Source: Tolypeutes matacus
Taxonomy: Eukaryota; Chordata; Mammalia; Cingulata; Chlamyphoridae
Length of the DNA stretch: 64,000 nucleotides
Assembly: GCA_026826555.1 (NCBI GenBank)
Contig: JAKSZT010017954.1
Coordinates: forward strand, 5,814,572 to 5,878,571
Direction of reading: 5' to 3'
Shown here: piece after piece, positions 31,992 through 41,705 of the stretch
Layout: the number at the start of each line of letters is the position of its first letter
Position numbering within the stretch: position 1 is the stretch's first letter
Program-made: the position numbers and the translations under genes
The notes under the pieces: model-generated
Seen by the model: the letters and a program-made list of their open reading frames with translations, nothing else
Told to the model about the DNA's origin: nothing
The model's database searches: none

Positions 31992-33924
31992 GTTTGCTTG
32001 TTTTTAATGCCGAACCATTCACTGCTTATAGGGTTGGAATTACAAGAAAAGCTATCCTGGAACAGATAGGGACGGTTTGGCAGCCAAGTTGACTTCACTA
32101 GGTAGCCCTGAACATTTGCATTTTCTTTTTCTGGCTTTTGTAGCTTAAGTTCATAGACCAAAGTCCTCATCACCCAGCTATTTACATTTGAATTGACTAC
32201 GAAATGTTTATAGGTCTGAGTCCTTCCAAGACAGTAGTTAATTGGCCTCACAGACAACAGCAAGAGAGTCTCATTATCACCATTTAACAAAGGAAGACTC
32301 TCCATCCAGAGAAGTTAAGGGACTGGATGCAGGCTTCAGCGTCATTATAATCATCACTAATTTTTAACCTGCTAGGAGCTTACTTCAACAATCTGTTCTC
32401 CTCCTCCAGGAGCTCATAGCTCAATCAACCCTTGATGTAACCATCTCTCAGTGAGCGAAGTAGGTAGTAAGGCATAACTATTTACTGAGAGTAATACTCG
32501 TACCTCAGGCCTCCAGGCCTCCTGAAAAGGAGTCAAAGGATCCAAACCCAAAACCATGGGGAGGTCACCCCTCTGAGTGCCTCAGTTTCCCCATCTGTAG
32601 TAAAGAATCAATGCCACCTGGCCATGTCTGCTTTCCTTAGGATCAGCTGCGATTCCCAAGCCCTTACACAGTCAGCCCGCAAGCCCGAGGTGGGTCCAGG
32701 ATTGGAAGTCTATGGGAAATACCCTCTTAACAATGGACTAGAGGACAGGATGAAAGCCTTGGGGTTAAATGTATGTGAGGCATTGTCATTGTTCAATGTG
32801 GCCCTCACAGCTGCTGACCCAGAAACTCGGTTTATTTTTAGAGGTTTAGACAAATACACAGCCTGATGAATCACTTCTCTCCCTAGTATGTAGATTAGAC
32901 TTCAACTAAGAACCTTGAATTGCATAGTAACATGGTCTGCTAATTAGGACCCTGCCTTTTTCCACAGGATGCAGCCCACCCAACACGAGCCTGAAGGGCA
33001 TAAACATGAGGAACAACCTAAGACTGCTTGGGCTTCAAGTTACTTGGCTTCCTTGAGCCTCAGTTTCCTCATCTGTAAGATGCAATTAATACTAACTTAC
33101 CTCCACCCTCTCTTCCCACCTGGCAGTACGTCAGAACTGGGAGTGGCTTCCTGCTGGGGCAGTCTGGAGCATCTTAGACCCAGATAACTGCACGCCCATG
33201 AGAAAGTCTCTTTCCATAAGCAAATTCTCCACGTGCAGGTGCTTTGCCTTATTTGTTGATTTTAATCTTCTCAACTGCTGTGCAGGAAACTGAATCTCCA
33301 AGCATCTGAGAGCTTAGAAGTGGCACATCCCGGTTTGAATCTAGCTCAGTCCAAGACCAAACTCTGAGCTCTCTTTTCTGGTGCACTGTCTCCCAAGAGA
33401 GAAGATACTAATTTCTCATAAACATACCTATACTTCATAACAGCTTTTACACTTACTAAAGTTTTGCTCATAATAACCCTGTGGAGTAGGTGTTATCTCC
33501 ATGAGGTGAAGTAACATGTTTTGCCTAAAGTGTAGCAGCTCTTTAAAGTGTGATAACTGACCAAATCCTGCAAGTCCACTCCTCTTTTCACCCCCTCAAA
33601 GTGCTTCCCAGGCAGAGTAATTAGATTACAAAGAGAAATCTGTAGATCCTGGGAGAACTTACTAGATCAAGCGTATAAAAAAAGAAAGGTTTTTATTTTT
33701 TGTTTGCTTTGTTTTTGTAAACCCTGATTGATAGCCAAATATTTTCTAATCAGATATCAAAACTCCCAGATGTGCTGACCCCCTAAATCCCTAACTGAAC
33801 GATCACACATTAGCTCAGTTAAATGTTTATTTTTCTCCTAAGAAAAAGTGCAAGGGAGGAAGTGTATTTAATCTTATGCTTCTAACATCTGAAAAATAAC
33901 AGAAGAAAAAAGACAAGAGGCAAT
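31992..33924. other. mostly unassigned sequence with MIR pieces
   Basis: Short MIR cores are visible near 32555-32610 (plus: GTGCCTCAGTTTCCCCATC), 32270-32330 (minus), 33045-33110 (plus: CCTCAGTTTCCTCATCTG) and 33285-33365 (minus). No exon is recognised. Confidence 0.45.
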
Positions 33925-34072
33925 GAAAACTTCTGGAAATAGATAGTGGTGATGGTTGCACAACATTGGAGATGTAATTAATGCCACTGCATTTTATATT
34001 TAAAATAGGTTAAAAGGAAAATTTTATGTTATATATATTTTACCGCAATTTTTAAAAAATAACAACAAAAAA
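33925..34072 (+). mobile_element. L1 LINE 3' end (old L1M type)
   Basis: GAAATAGATAGTGGTGATGG, TTGCACAACATTGGAGATGT, TAATTAATGCCACTGCATT and TTATATATATTTTACCGCAA, then an A-rich end: the last ~150 bp of an old L1. Confidence 0.85.
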
Positions 34073-34098
34073 AAAAATAGACAAGAAGCTGATGGGAG

Positions 34099-34182
34099 GG
34101 GGACGGATGTGGCTCAAATGGTTGGGCGTCTGTCTCCCATATGGAGGGACCTGGGTTCGATCCCTGGGACCTCCTGTTAAAA

Positions 34183-34221
<39 letters not shown>

Positions 34222-34238
34222 CTTAAAAAAAAAAAAAA
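34099..34238 (+). mobile_element. DAS-type SINE (short form) with TAAA-repeat tail
   Basis: GGACGGATGTGGCTCAAATG head and GGTTCGATCCC B box, followed by about eleven AAAT units and an A run. The 16-bp target-site duplication AAGAAGCTGATGGGAG is at 34083-34098 and 34239-34254. The tail has expanded into a tetranucleotide microsatellite (34178-34220). Confidence 0.95.
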
Positions 34239-34261
34239 AAGAAGCTGATGGGAGCATGATT

Positions 34262-34395
34262 ATTATGACTTTGTTCATTCAGTGAATATTTATTGAGCAC
34301 CTACTATGCCCCAAATATAATTCTAGGTAGATTTAGGATACAGTGGTAGACAATACCTAACTTCTGTCTTCATGGAACTCACAATCTAATGCAGC
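34262..34395 (-). mobile_element. L2 LINE 3' end
   Basis: CATTCAGTGAATATTTATTG, AGCACCTACTATGCCCCAAA and TCATGGAACTCACAATCTAA are the minus-strand L2 tail. Confidence 0.8.
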
Positions 34396-34399
34396 ATTT

Positions 34400-34494
34400 C
34401 CTAAACCTGAGGAATCACCTAAAGGGTTTTTAAAACTATGAATTCCAGAATCCTGCCCCCAGGGATTTTAGGTAGAGCCTAGGAATCTGGATTT
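34400..34494 (+). mobile_element. hAT-type MITE fragment, split by an L1
   Basis: GAGGAATCACCTAAAGGGTT, CCAGAATCCTGCCCCCAG and GGAATCTGGATTT follow the MER20/MER3-like pattern. The element resumes after the L1 at about 34863. Confidence 0.5.
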
Positions 34495-34495
34495 C

Positions 34496-34862
34496 TTTAA
34501 ATAATTTTTTTTTATTTTTCAGAAGATGCTTAGATTACATAAATGTTACACAAAAAACATAGGGGTTCCCATATGCCCCATTCCCCACACCTCCCACACC
34601 CTCCCACATAAACATACTTCATTAGTGTGGCACATTCATTGCAATGGACAAACGTATCCTGGGGCTTTGACATTAAGCATGGACCATAGTTCACATTGTA
34701 GTCTACACTCTCTCCCACACAGTTCTGCATGTTGTGTTGCGATATAAAACGGCCCATATCTGTCATTGCAATGTCATTCAGGACGATACCCAAGTCCTGA
34801 AAAAGCCCCCTTATTACAACTGTTTTTCCCTCTCCCTGTCCCCAGAGCCTCCAATGGTCGGC
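34496..34862 (-). mobile_element. L1 LINE 3' end, 5'-truncated (xenarthran type)
   Basis: T-rich start, AGAAGATGCTTAGATTACAT, GGGTTCCCATATGCCCCATT, TTCATTAGTGTGGCACATTC and TTGCAATGTCATTCAGGACG. The word ATCTGGATTT on both sides (34485-34494 and 34863-34872) is the target-site duplication, placing the insertion inside a hAT element. Confidence 0.8.
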
Positions 34863-34934
34863 ATCTGGATTTTAATACCTTTCTCAGCAGCGATTAGGAG
34901 GAAGAGCCAAATCTAAGAAACAGATCCCTAACTT

Positions 34935-35095
34935 AGTCCTTCCCAAACTTGTCCAGTCATAAAAGGTACCTGGAGTACTTGAACATACAGATTCCCAAGC
35001 CTTTCTCCTAGGACAGTGCCCAGGAATCAGAATGTTTAACAAGCACATCAGCTAATTCTTGGGAACTAATAATTTTGGGAAACACTGCTTTAGCT
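34935..35095 (+). mobile_element. hAT-type MITE (MER20/MER33-like)
   Basis: TTCCCAAACTTGTCCAGTC, TACAGATTCCCAAGCC, CAGGAATCAGAATGTTTAAC and GGGAAACACTGC. Diverged. Confidence 0.5.
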
Positions 35096-36050
35096 AGCAG
35101 GCTTAGAAACACCACACACAAGCCATTCTCATCCCTCAAGCCCTAATCGCCTCACGAGGGAATGATAGTAGGCCCACAAGACATTACGGTTCCCTCGTCA
35201 TAAAATGAAACCGGTTGCTTATACTGTGAGAAACCACCATTCAGGATGCACTCCACTCACACAGGATTCTGTCCCCTTCTGCAAAAACTCACTAAGAAAG
35301 GAGACACACCCTCAAGGATGTGTACTATAAACCATAACCATCAAAGCAATTTGAATAAACTGATTTCAAAAAAACCATGCTAAGACCTTCAATGCCAAGT
35401 TAACCAGAAGACATTTTCTCATAAAGCTACAAACCTGTATGTACCTCTAATGCCTTATAAATAAATAATGGACATAAAAATAGCAATAATGAACTTGGAA
35501 AAATACTAGCTAATTTACGCCATAATAGAAAGATGCAGGGATCTTTAACAATTGAAGGACTGGAGCCAGCCTCTCTAACAAGCACACCAAACCATATTAT
35601 TCTACATGCGACTGTAATTTCTAAATTGCAGTATGATTCTGAAGGGTGTGTGCTCTCTGAAAGGCAAAGAAGTATTTATATGAGTGCTATTACTCAGCTG
35701 CATCACTCCCTGATGAGAAAAATCAAAGGAATTATGGGAGCAATGCATTCCTCAAGGCCCATGAGTAGAATGTTTCAGAAAACGGCCATCATTAATCTTT
35801 ATGCCGTTACAGAGATAAACCAATGCTCCATGCCACGTGGAGCCCAAGGAGGTGTGCGTCGTTGCATGAGTGGCCTCACTCCTTACACCCCAGGGTGGCT
35901 AAGGCAGCTGCCATTGCTGACACATCTGTGCCCCAGAAAAGCCCTGCACCAAGGTTGGCCATTGATTAACACTGGGGACAATGGGATGAGCTGCTGGGGG
36001 TGAGGAGATTATCACATACCAAAGTCAACCTTCCAAAACTAAAATATGAC
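35096..36050. other. unassigned sequence
   Basis: No repeat or RNA gene recognised. A 156-codon open frame at 35533-36003 is long for chance, but I see no domain, signal peptide or splice pattern and do not call it a gene. Confidence 0.35.
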
Positions 36051-36054
36051 ACCC

Positions 36055-36235
36055 TGTAGTAGCTGGCAGTTACCTAGAGGATAAAATCCAAGCTCCTAAT
36101 TTTGGCACATGGGGACCTCCAGGAAACAGCCTCCCTACCTCTGCAGCTCCCTTTTTAGCCATTTCTGCTCCTCTTCCCTCTTTCTTTAACTTTTGCATCT
36201 TCCACTCCAACGATTTTGGTTTATTTTTCGTTTTT
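36055..36235 (+). mobile_element. L2 LINE fragment
   Basis: GAGGATAAAATCCAAGCTCC, GGACCTCCAGGAAACAGCC and TTAACTTTTGCATCTTCC. It probably continues at 36890, with the MER5A and LTR-like repeats lying between. Confidence 0.6.
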
Positions 36236-36251
36236 TGAACATACTTTGGTA

Positions 36252-36464
36252 CAGTGGTTCTCTAATGGAGGCGATTTTGCCCCCCAGAAGACATTCAGAA
36301 ATCCTGAAGACACTTTTGATATTCACAACTAGAGATGGTATAGGCATCTAACAGGTAGAGATCAGGGATGCTGCTAAACATCCTAAAATTCACAGGCCAA
36401 CCTTTCACAGAAAAAAGAGTTATCCAAGCCAAAATGTCAATAGTGTCACTGTTGAGAAACCCTG
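36252..36464 (+). mobile_element. MER5A hAT-Charlie MITE
   Basis: Begins CAGTGGTTCTC and ends GAAACCCTG. Inside are GGCGATTTTGCCCCCCAGAA, CATCTAACAGGTAGAG, CAGGGATGCTGCTAAACATC and AAAATGTCAATAGTG. Flanks CTTTGGTA (36244-36251) and CCTTGGTA (36465-36472) match at 7 of 8 bases, as expected for an 8-bp hAT target-site duplication. Confidence 0.93.
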
Positions 36465-36489
36465 CCTTGGTAAATTACATCAGTGGCCC

Positions 36490-36875
36490 CAAATCTTCAC
36501 CCATCTCTGTGTCCATACCCTAAGCCATTTAATTTCGCAATGCCCCCCCTTCGTGGGCAAGGCTTCAGGCCCACCGCTTGATTCCAGGCTCAGCCATGGA
36601 ACTTGCTGTGGCCAACAGAATGTGGCAGAAATGACAGAGTACATGTTTCTACTTGTTCTCTTGCTGCTGGTACCATGACAAAATCATGCTAGTGGTCTGG
36701 TACCAAGAGGATGAGAGGAACATTGAATGGAGCCAGCCCTTCCCCCAATTGAGCCCAGCCTAAACCCACCAACTCATAGGCAAACTCATGAGAAATAATG
36801 ATTATTGTTTTAAGCCACTGAGTGTTGGGGAGATTTGTTACATGGTAATAGGTAGCTGCTACATAGAAAATGCTG
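36490..36875 (+). mobile_element. old dispersed mammalian repeat, LTR-like
   Basis: CATGGAACTTGCTGTGGCC, AACAGAATGTGGCAGAAATG, AAGAGGATGAGAGGAACATT, GTTTTAAGCCACTGAGTGTT and GATTTGTTACATGGTAATAG. Its 3' end resembles that of the repeat at 5640-6265. Confidence 0.5.
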
Positions 36876-36889
36876 CTTCGTGCCTCTTA

Positions 36890-37145
36890 TGTGCTATTCT
36901 CGGCTGAGAAAGCCTCCCCACTCTCCCTCCCACCCTGTTTGGAAACTATCGTTCCGGTTTTGAAATCTAAGTCAGAGATGGCTCTTTCTGCAGGGAACCC
37001 CCCTTATTCTAAACACTTTGTTAGCCTGTAACATGTGTATGACTGACTAGATAGTATACTCAAGGGCAGGCACTTTGCCTCACCTCTCTGGCCTCCAGGC
37101 AGCCCAGTGATGACAGTGGACACTCAGGAAGTACTTGTGGCGTGA
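36890..37145 (+). mobile_element. L2 LINE 3' end
   Basis: GAGAAAGCCTCCCCACTC, GGGCAGGCACTTTGCCTC and GACACTCAGGAAGTACTTG follow the L2 end. Confidence 0.6.
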
Positions 37146-37574
37146 AATGGGATGGACTGGAAAATTGGGGGAAGGCAGTTATCAAGGGCACTGATCAGCT
37201 TTTGCTCTCACCCTGGAATGGTGCTGGGAACCATAGCCTGTGACAAAAGAAAAGACTGTTGGCTGCAGCCTGCAGTCTGGATGTCCCTGCCAATCAAAGT
37301 CGTCATGGAGAGGAAGAGCCTCTGCTATTACTGTTTAGCACAATGAAACTGTTTAGAGGAGAGCCTTACCTTCAGGAAATTCCAGCGAGCCTGTTTTATT
37401 GTTGCCCTCCAACAGTAATGACTCCTGTGGGATTAAACAGAGTGGAAAGTAATTGCTAAAACATCCCCTGCCGTGGACAGAGAAGGCTGCACAAGACGTA
37501 ATGCTCCCACTTCACGTGGGAGGGAAGGGGCTTGCTCATGGAAACACAGTGTGTTATTGGAGCCTCACGGAGTA

Positions 37575-37765
37575 GGAAGAGGAGCAGGGGAAGAAAGAGC
37601 CCACACTTGGGAAATCGACCTGCTCGAGTTGAAATCCCAGCCCCATCACAGCTCCAGTTCAAGCCGCTGATCTGTAAGGCAGGGCGATAAAGCAGCCTCC
37701 CTCCAAAGATGGTCGCAATGATGAAAAGAGATGGTACATGTGGAAATGCCTGGTGCAAAGAAGGG
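37575..37765 (+). mobile_element. MIR SINE
   Basis: GAGTTGAAATCCCAGCCCCA, CTGTAAGGCAGGGCGATAAA, GGTCGCAATGATGAAAAG and AAATGCCTGGTGC. Confidence 0.6.
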
Positions 37766-38340
37766 ACTCTCTAATTTCAGTTCCCTTTCCTCTTGTGGAA
37801 GGAGAAAGAAGTCAGAACAAATATGCAAAAATTAAGGGACCTGGGCCAAGAGAACATAAGCTCCAGAGAGATAGTCTTACCAGAAAAAAAATTGAGTAGC
37901 AAACAACTCAGTGGGGTGTGACAGACACAAGAAACCTCCTTCCCCTCCCTTAAATGAACTTTCCTATCACAATATCTGAAATCCCACTAACAGTGAGCCA
38001 TGGGGCTGGGAGGTAGGGCTGGCTTTGTGAGCAGGTGACCTGTGAATCACAAAGGGGCTCATCCTTAGAAAGGCCTCGCGCTTGGTTTAATGCAGCGCTA
38101 TCGCTACCTTCAAATTCTTCCTAATTTTTGAACAAGGTGTGCCAGATTCTTATTTTGTATGGGGCTCTACAGATTATGGAGCTGGCTCTGCTCTCCTGCT
38201 CTTCAGTCCCTACAGATAAGGGACAGGGTCACTTTCCTCCAGCTTCTCCTCCCTGTCTGCTAAAGGATCCACGTGTCTCACAGGGCCCAGTCCACTGGGG
38301 AATTGCAGCCTGAAGGTTCCTAGAACCACCACTACCACAT
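37766..38340. other. unassigned sequence
   Basis: No exon, RNA gene or repeat recognised. Confidence 0.35.
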
Positions 38341-38357
38341 AAAAACCCCTAGGACAG

Positions 38358-39041
38358 CTCTTTGCCACATCTACTGCGAGAATGAAGACCAGTCTCAGGG
38401 GCCAGACTGTCACCATTCCAGAAATGCTGATGTCATGCCAAAGGGACCCAGTTATTGTGCAGGGCCCCTGAGGAGCCTGCGGAGGGACTTCAATCACCTG
38501 TAGAACTCTGTCTCCTTGGGAAGAAAAGGAAGAGGCTTCGGGTTGACAAATGGTGGGGAAACAAAGGAACTGGCCACGGTTCTCACTCTTTGTCGTCAGG
38601 TACAGCAAGTGATCAAGGGTGCCACAATGGCTTCCATTACAATACAAGGTCTGTGTCTGCTCACTTCCCCACCGACATTGTTATTCAGAACAGTGGGTCT
38701 CTAATTGAAATCCAAAATTTCTTCGGTGAAAAATATATCCACAGGGTTTAGATGAGGCCAGTCAGTGCTTGTTCAGTATCTCAAGCCCAGAAAGATGAGT
38801 TAATTCTTGAAGGAAATGACACTGAACTTGTATCAAATTCAGCTGCTTTGATTCAGCAAGTCACAGCAGTTAAAAACAAGGATATCAGAAAAACTGGGGG
38901 ATGGTAGCTAGGTCTCTGAAAAAGGAAGAGTCAGCAGGCTGGTGAATAAGCTCTAAGAGCTGTCCAGCTGTAGAACAAGATGATGGACCTATTTTTTGGT
39001 ATTGTAAATATGCAATAAAATTAATCTGTTGATCTGAGGGG
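38358..39041 (+). pseudogene. RPL9: RPL9 processed pseudogene
   Basis: A retrocopy of the mRNA for ribosomal protein L9 (uL6, 60S subunit). The 5' UTR CTCTTTGCCACATCTACTGC keeps the pyrimidine-rich start, and the start codon is at 38382. Recognisable peptide stretches in the fragments are LGKKRKRLRVDKWWGN and SLIEIQNFFGEKYIHRV, and downstream codons match [10 protein letters not shown] and NSAALIQQ. Lesions include an in-frame TGA at 38469-38471 (codon 30), frame changes in the first and middle thirds, a TAG at 38749-38751 and small deletions. The coding equivalent is 568 bases instead of 579, ending at TAA 38947-38949. A polyadenylation signal, GCAATAAAATT, remains near 39012. No introns. 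The flanks AAAAACCCCTAGGACA (38341-38356) and AAAAAATTCCTAGGACA (39042-39058) form an imperfect target-site duplication. Confidence 0.95.
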
Positions 39042-39059
39042 AAAAAATTCCTAGGACAA

Positions 39060-39507
39060 GAAGCTATGGGGTAGGGAGATAAGTGGAATGGCCTAGATCC
39101 TTGCAGACTAGGACTAGCAGATAGGTGCCTTCATCTGCTAGAAGACAGAATGTGGGACCAAGAGGGATTTAGACTACAGAGACTTGTCATTATCTCATGT
39201 AACCAGAACCTGGAGAGAAGCACTCCCTGGGGACTCAGCATCTCTACAACTCTCCTTGCTTTTACTTCTTGGTCGCAGTATGGCTGCAGCCATTTGAAAT
39301 GTCAGGTCTCCACACAAGAGGATCCAGAGAAAGGGGGGAAGAAAGGGACTCTCTTTCCACAACCCTCTTTAACAGAGAGGCCCATCTTTTCCAGAAGTCC
39401 CCCAGCAAACTTCCCTTTGGATCTCATTGTCTAGAACTGGGACAGATGGCCACAGCTAGCTGCAAGGAATGTTGCTGGGCAAGTACAAATGTGCCATAGG
39501 GGAATGG
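39060..39507. other. unassigned sequence
   Basis: No repeat or exon recognised between the RPL9 pseudogene and the MLT1-like LTR. Confidence 0.35.
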
Positions 39508-39512
39508 GATGG

Positions 39513-39961
39513 TGCTATGCATTGACCCATGACCCCACAAAGACATTTCAAGTCCTACCCCCCAGTCCTGTGAAAGTCAATCCACTTCTCAATAGGGTCA
39601 TTGAAGATGTTATTAGTTAAGATGAAGCCAAACTGGATTAAGGAGGGCATTAATCCAATATGATCCTTATAAGTCTCTGAAAAAGGAACAGTTCAGCCGG
39701 CTGTCCTTATAAGCAGAGGAAATTTGGTCACAGTCAGGAGGAGACAGACAGGGAAAGAGACGGCCTTGGGATGGATGCAGAGACTGAGTTAGGATTGCCA
39801 GCAAACCCCCACCAGCACGCTGCAGATTTCAGAGAAAGCATGACCCTGCCAGCACATTGATTTTAGGCTTTTAGCCTCCAAACCTGCAAGACAATAAATT
39901 CCTGTTCTTTAAGTCAACCGGTCCATGGTATTTGTTATTGCAGACCCAGCAAAGTAAGACA
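39513..39961 (+). mobile_element. MLT1-like solo LTR (ERVL-MaLR)
   Basis: Starts TGCTATGCATTGACCC and ends AAAGTAAGACA. The middle has AATCCACTTCTCAATAGGG, GGGCATTAATCCAATATGAT, GAGACGGCCTTGGGATGGA and GATTGCCAGCAAACCCCCAC. The signal AATAAA is at 39893-39898, followed by GGTCCATGGTATTTGTTATTG. Flanks GATGG (39508-39512) and GATGA (39962-39966) match at 4 of 5. A 40-bp insertion at 39664-39703 is described separately. Confidence 0.88.
39664..39713 (+). other. short RPL9-like insertion inside the LTR
   Basis: Bases 39673-39703 (31 bp, starting GTCTCTGAAAAAGGAACAG) match the region just before the RPL9 stop codon, with about two differences from the RPL9 mRNA as I recall it. They are bracketed by TCCTTATAAG at 39664-39673 and 39704-39713, where related MLT1 LTRs have this word once. 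The local RPL9 pseudogene has the same segment at 38912-38942. Confidence 0.75.
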
Positions 39962-40285
39962 GATGACCATGATGCTTTATTGGGGTCTAGACAAAGGTGG
40001 GTTCTGTTATCAAGGAGGAATGGCCAAGGGGCACATGGCCTTGGATTCGTTGTGCTCCTGTTTCCATAGCTCTTTCCCGCTCTGAGGAGCTGATGGAAGC
40101 CTGCCTTCTCATCACTTCACCGCACTCATTGTTCATTGCTGCCCAAAGATCGCCTGGGAAGGGTATGGGGGGCAGTGGGCAGTTAAGGAAAGTTTACCTC
40201 CCATGACGACGGCTCAAAGAGGTTTTAGTCACCGGTTTCAGAAACATCTAGTCGAGGATGGTTGTGGTAAAAAGGCAGAATCTTG

Positions 40286-40373
40286 AACTTTATCTGCACA
40301 GATACATATATATATATCTATTTTTATCTGCACAGATATATATATATATATTTTTTTATATATATATTTTTTG
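40286..40373. repeat. TA-rich tract with a 34-bp-spaced direct repeat
   Basis: TTATCTGCACAGATA occurs at 40290-40304 and 40324-40338, each copy followed by a TA run. Confidence 0.85.
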
Positions 40374-40495
40374 TTTGTTTGTTTTTTGTTTTTTTTTTGT
40401 TTTGTTTTGTTTTTACCGGGAGGTACCAGGGATCGAACCCCAGTCTCTCCATATGGTAGACGGACGCCGAACCTTTTGAGCCACATCCATTTCCC
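40374..40495 (-). mobile_element. DAS-type SINE (short form)
   Basis: On the minus strand: GGAAATGGATGTGGCTCAAA, AGGTTCGGCGTCCGTC, TACCATATGGAGAGACTGGG, GGTTCGATCCCTGGTACC, then an A tail with C interruptions. First of three minus-strand SINEs within 500 bp. Confidence 0.92.
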
Positions 40496-40500
40496 TATAT

Positions 40501-40682
40501 TTTTTTTTTTTAAAGATTTTATTTATTTATTCATTTATCCCCCCCTTGCTGCTTGTGCTCGCTGGGTCAGCCAACCACGCTGCGCGGGTGGGCCTGCCTT
40601 CACCAGGAGGCCCCGGGAACCGAAGCCGGGGCCTCCCATATGGTAAACGGGAACCCTACTGATTGAGCCACAGCCGCTTCCC
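40501..40682 (-). mobile_element. DAS-type SINE, long-tail 183-bp form
   Basis: Same organisation as 7166-7348: head GGGAAGCGGCTGTGGCTCAA, B-box region GGTTCCCGGGGCC, tail with AGCGAGCACAAGCAGCAAGG and a ...AAATAAATAAAATCTTTAAA end. TATAT/T-rich words on both sides fit a target-site duplication in the TA-rich tract. Confidence 0.93.
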
Positions 40683-40753
40683 TATATATATATTTTTTAA
40701 GCTTCATATTTTTTTATTTAGCTTTCTGACTCTGTGCTTGTGATTTCAACACT

Positions 40754-40866
40754 TTATTTTTTATATTTTTTATTTTTTTATTTTGCCAAGAGGTCCCGGG
40801 GATCCAACCCAGGTCCTTCCATATGGGAGACGGACGCCCAACCATTTGAGCCACATCCATCCCCCC
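40754..40866 (-). mobile_element. DAS-type SINE (short form)
   Basis: On the minus strand: GATGGATGTGGCTCAAATGG, TTGGGCGTCCGTCTCCC, ATATGGAAGGACCTGGGTT, GGATCCCCGGGACC, then an A-rich tail. Confidence 0.92.
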
Positions 40867-40879
40867 AGATATATATTTA

Positions 40880-40965
40880 GTAGGTCAGTGGTAGGGACCC
40901 AGAAATCTGCATTCTTAAGAAGCATTCCAGGTAATTCTTATGCTCACTAAAGTGAGAACCACTGT
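40880..40965 (+). mobile_element. hAT-type MITE fragment (MER20-like)
   Basis: GACCCAGAAATCTGCATTC, AAGCATTCCAGGTAATTC and GTGAGAACCACTG at the inverted-repeat end. Confidence 0.6.
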
Positions 40966-41029
40966 CTAACTCTTCCTAATACTCATGAGACTATAAAGCA
41001 TAGGAGAATAACAATTGTCATTGTTTTAC

Positions 41030-41105
41030 TATAAACCTAGACCCTGACACCATGGCTGGCACATAGTAGGCTGGCACTCAAATATGTGCTCAGCAAATGA
41101 ATTTA
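41030..41105 (+). mobile_element. L2 LINE 3' end fragment
   Basis: CATGGCTGGCACATAGTAGG, then a CTCAAATATGTGCTCAGCAA variant of the L2 tail. Confidence 0.55.
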
Positions 41106-41129
41106 AAAAATACATTGGCTACAGTAAGA

Positions 41130-41320
41130 GTTTATTATTATATGATTAATAGTTACCATTTATTGAGTACCTTCTATTTATTGACTACACACAAGGTTTC
41201 TAATCTTCTCCAACTTCCTCCAAGATGAACAGGATTATGTCTATTACACAAATAAGGAACTTGAGGTTCAAGCAGAGCCAGGAACCTAGGCCCATCTCAC
41301 TAAACCTCATACCTTTTCCT
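41130..41320 (-). mobile_element. MIR SINE
   Basis: TTACCATTTATTGAGTACC, ACAAATAAGGAACTTGAGGT and TCAAGCAGAGCCAGGAACC. Confidence 0.65.
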
Positions 41321-41504
41321 CTACAACTCATCCATCTCAACAGATATGCTAGTGAATGTTTCCTATCGACACACTGTCATGAGTTTAGTTCATTAAGGTG
41401 GTTTTTAAGGCCCCCTTTTCAGGTCCCAGGTTGGACATAGGGAACTCCTGGTACCCGTGAAGGAAGACCCAAGAGGCATCTGCAGGAGCGCCCTGATTGG
41501 CGTG

Positions 41505-41705
41505 GTAGAGGGGAAGAACACAGATTTCCTTTTTTATGTGTTCAAATCCCAGTTACACGTTCTTGGGTAGTTTCTGTATCTGCTTTGCACTCAGTTTCCT
41601 CCCCTGTAAAATGGGGATAATAATGTTCAGCAGATTGGGCTGTTGTAAGGACTAAATGAGATAGTTATGTAATACACTTAGCAAGTGTTAGTTCTCCTTT
41701 CCCTA
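41505..41705 (+). mobile_element. MIR SINE
   Basis: GTTCAAATCCCAGTTACACG, CACTCAGTTTCCTCCCCTG, TAAAATGGGGATAATAATG, GGACTAAATGAGATAG and CTTAGCAAGTGTTAG. Confidence 0.85.

Noticed and set aside
35533..36003. 156-codon open frame
   Set aside because: No recognisable domain, no splice-site or promoter context, and no sign of a processed copy such as a tail or target duplication.
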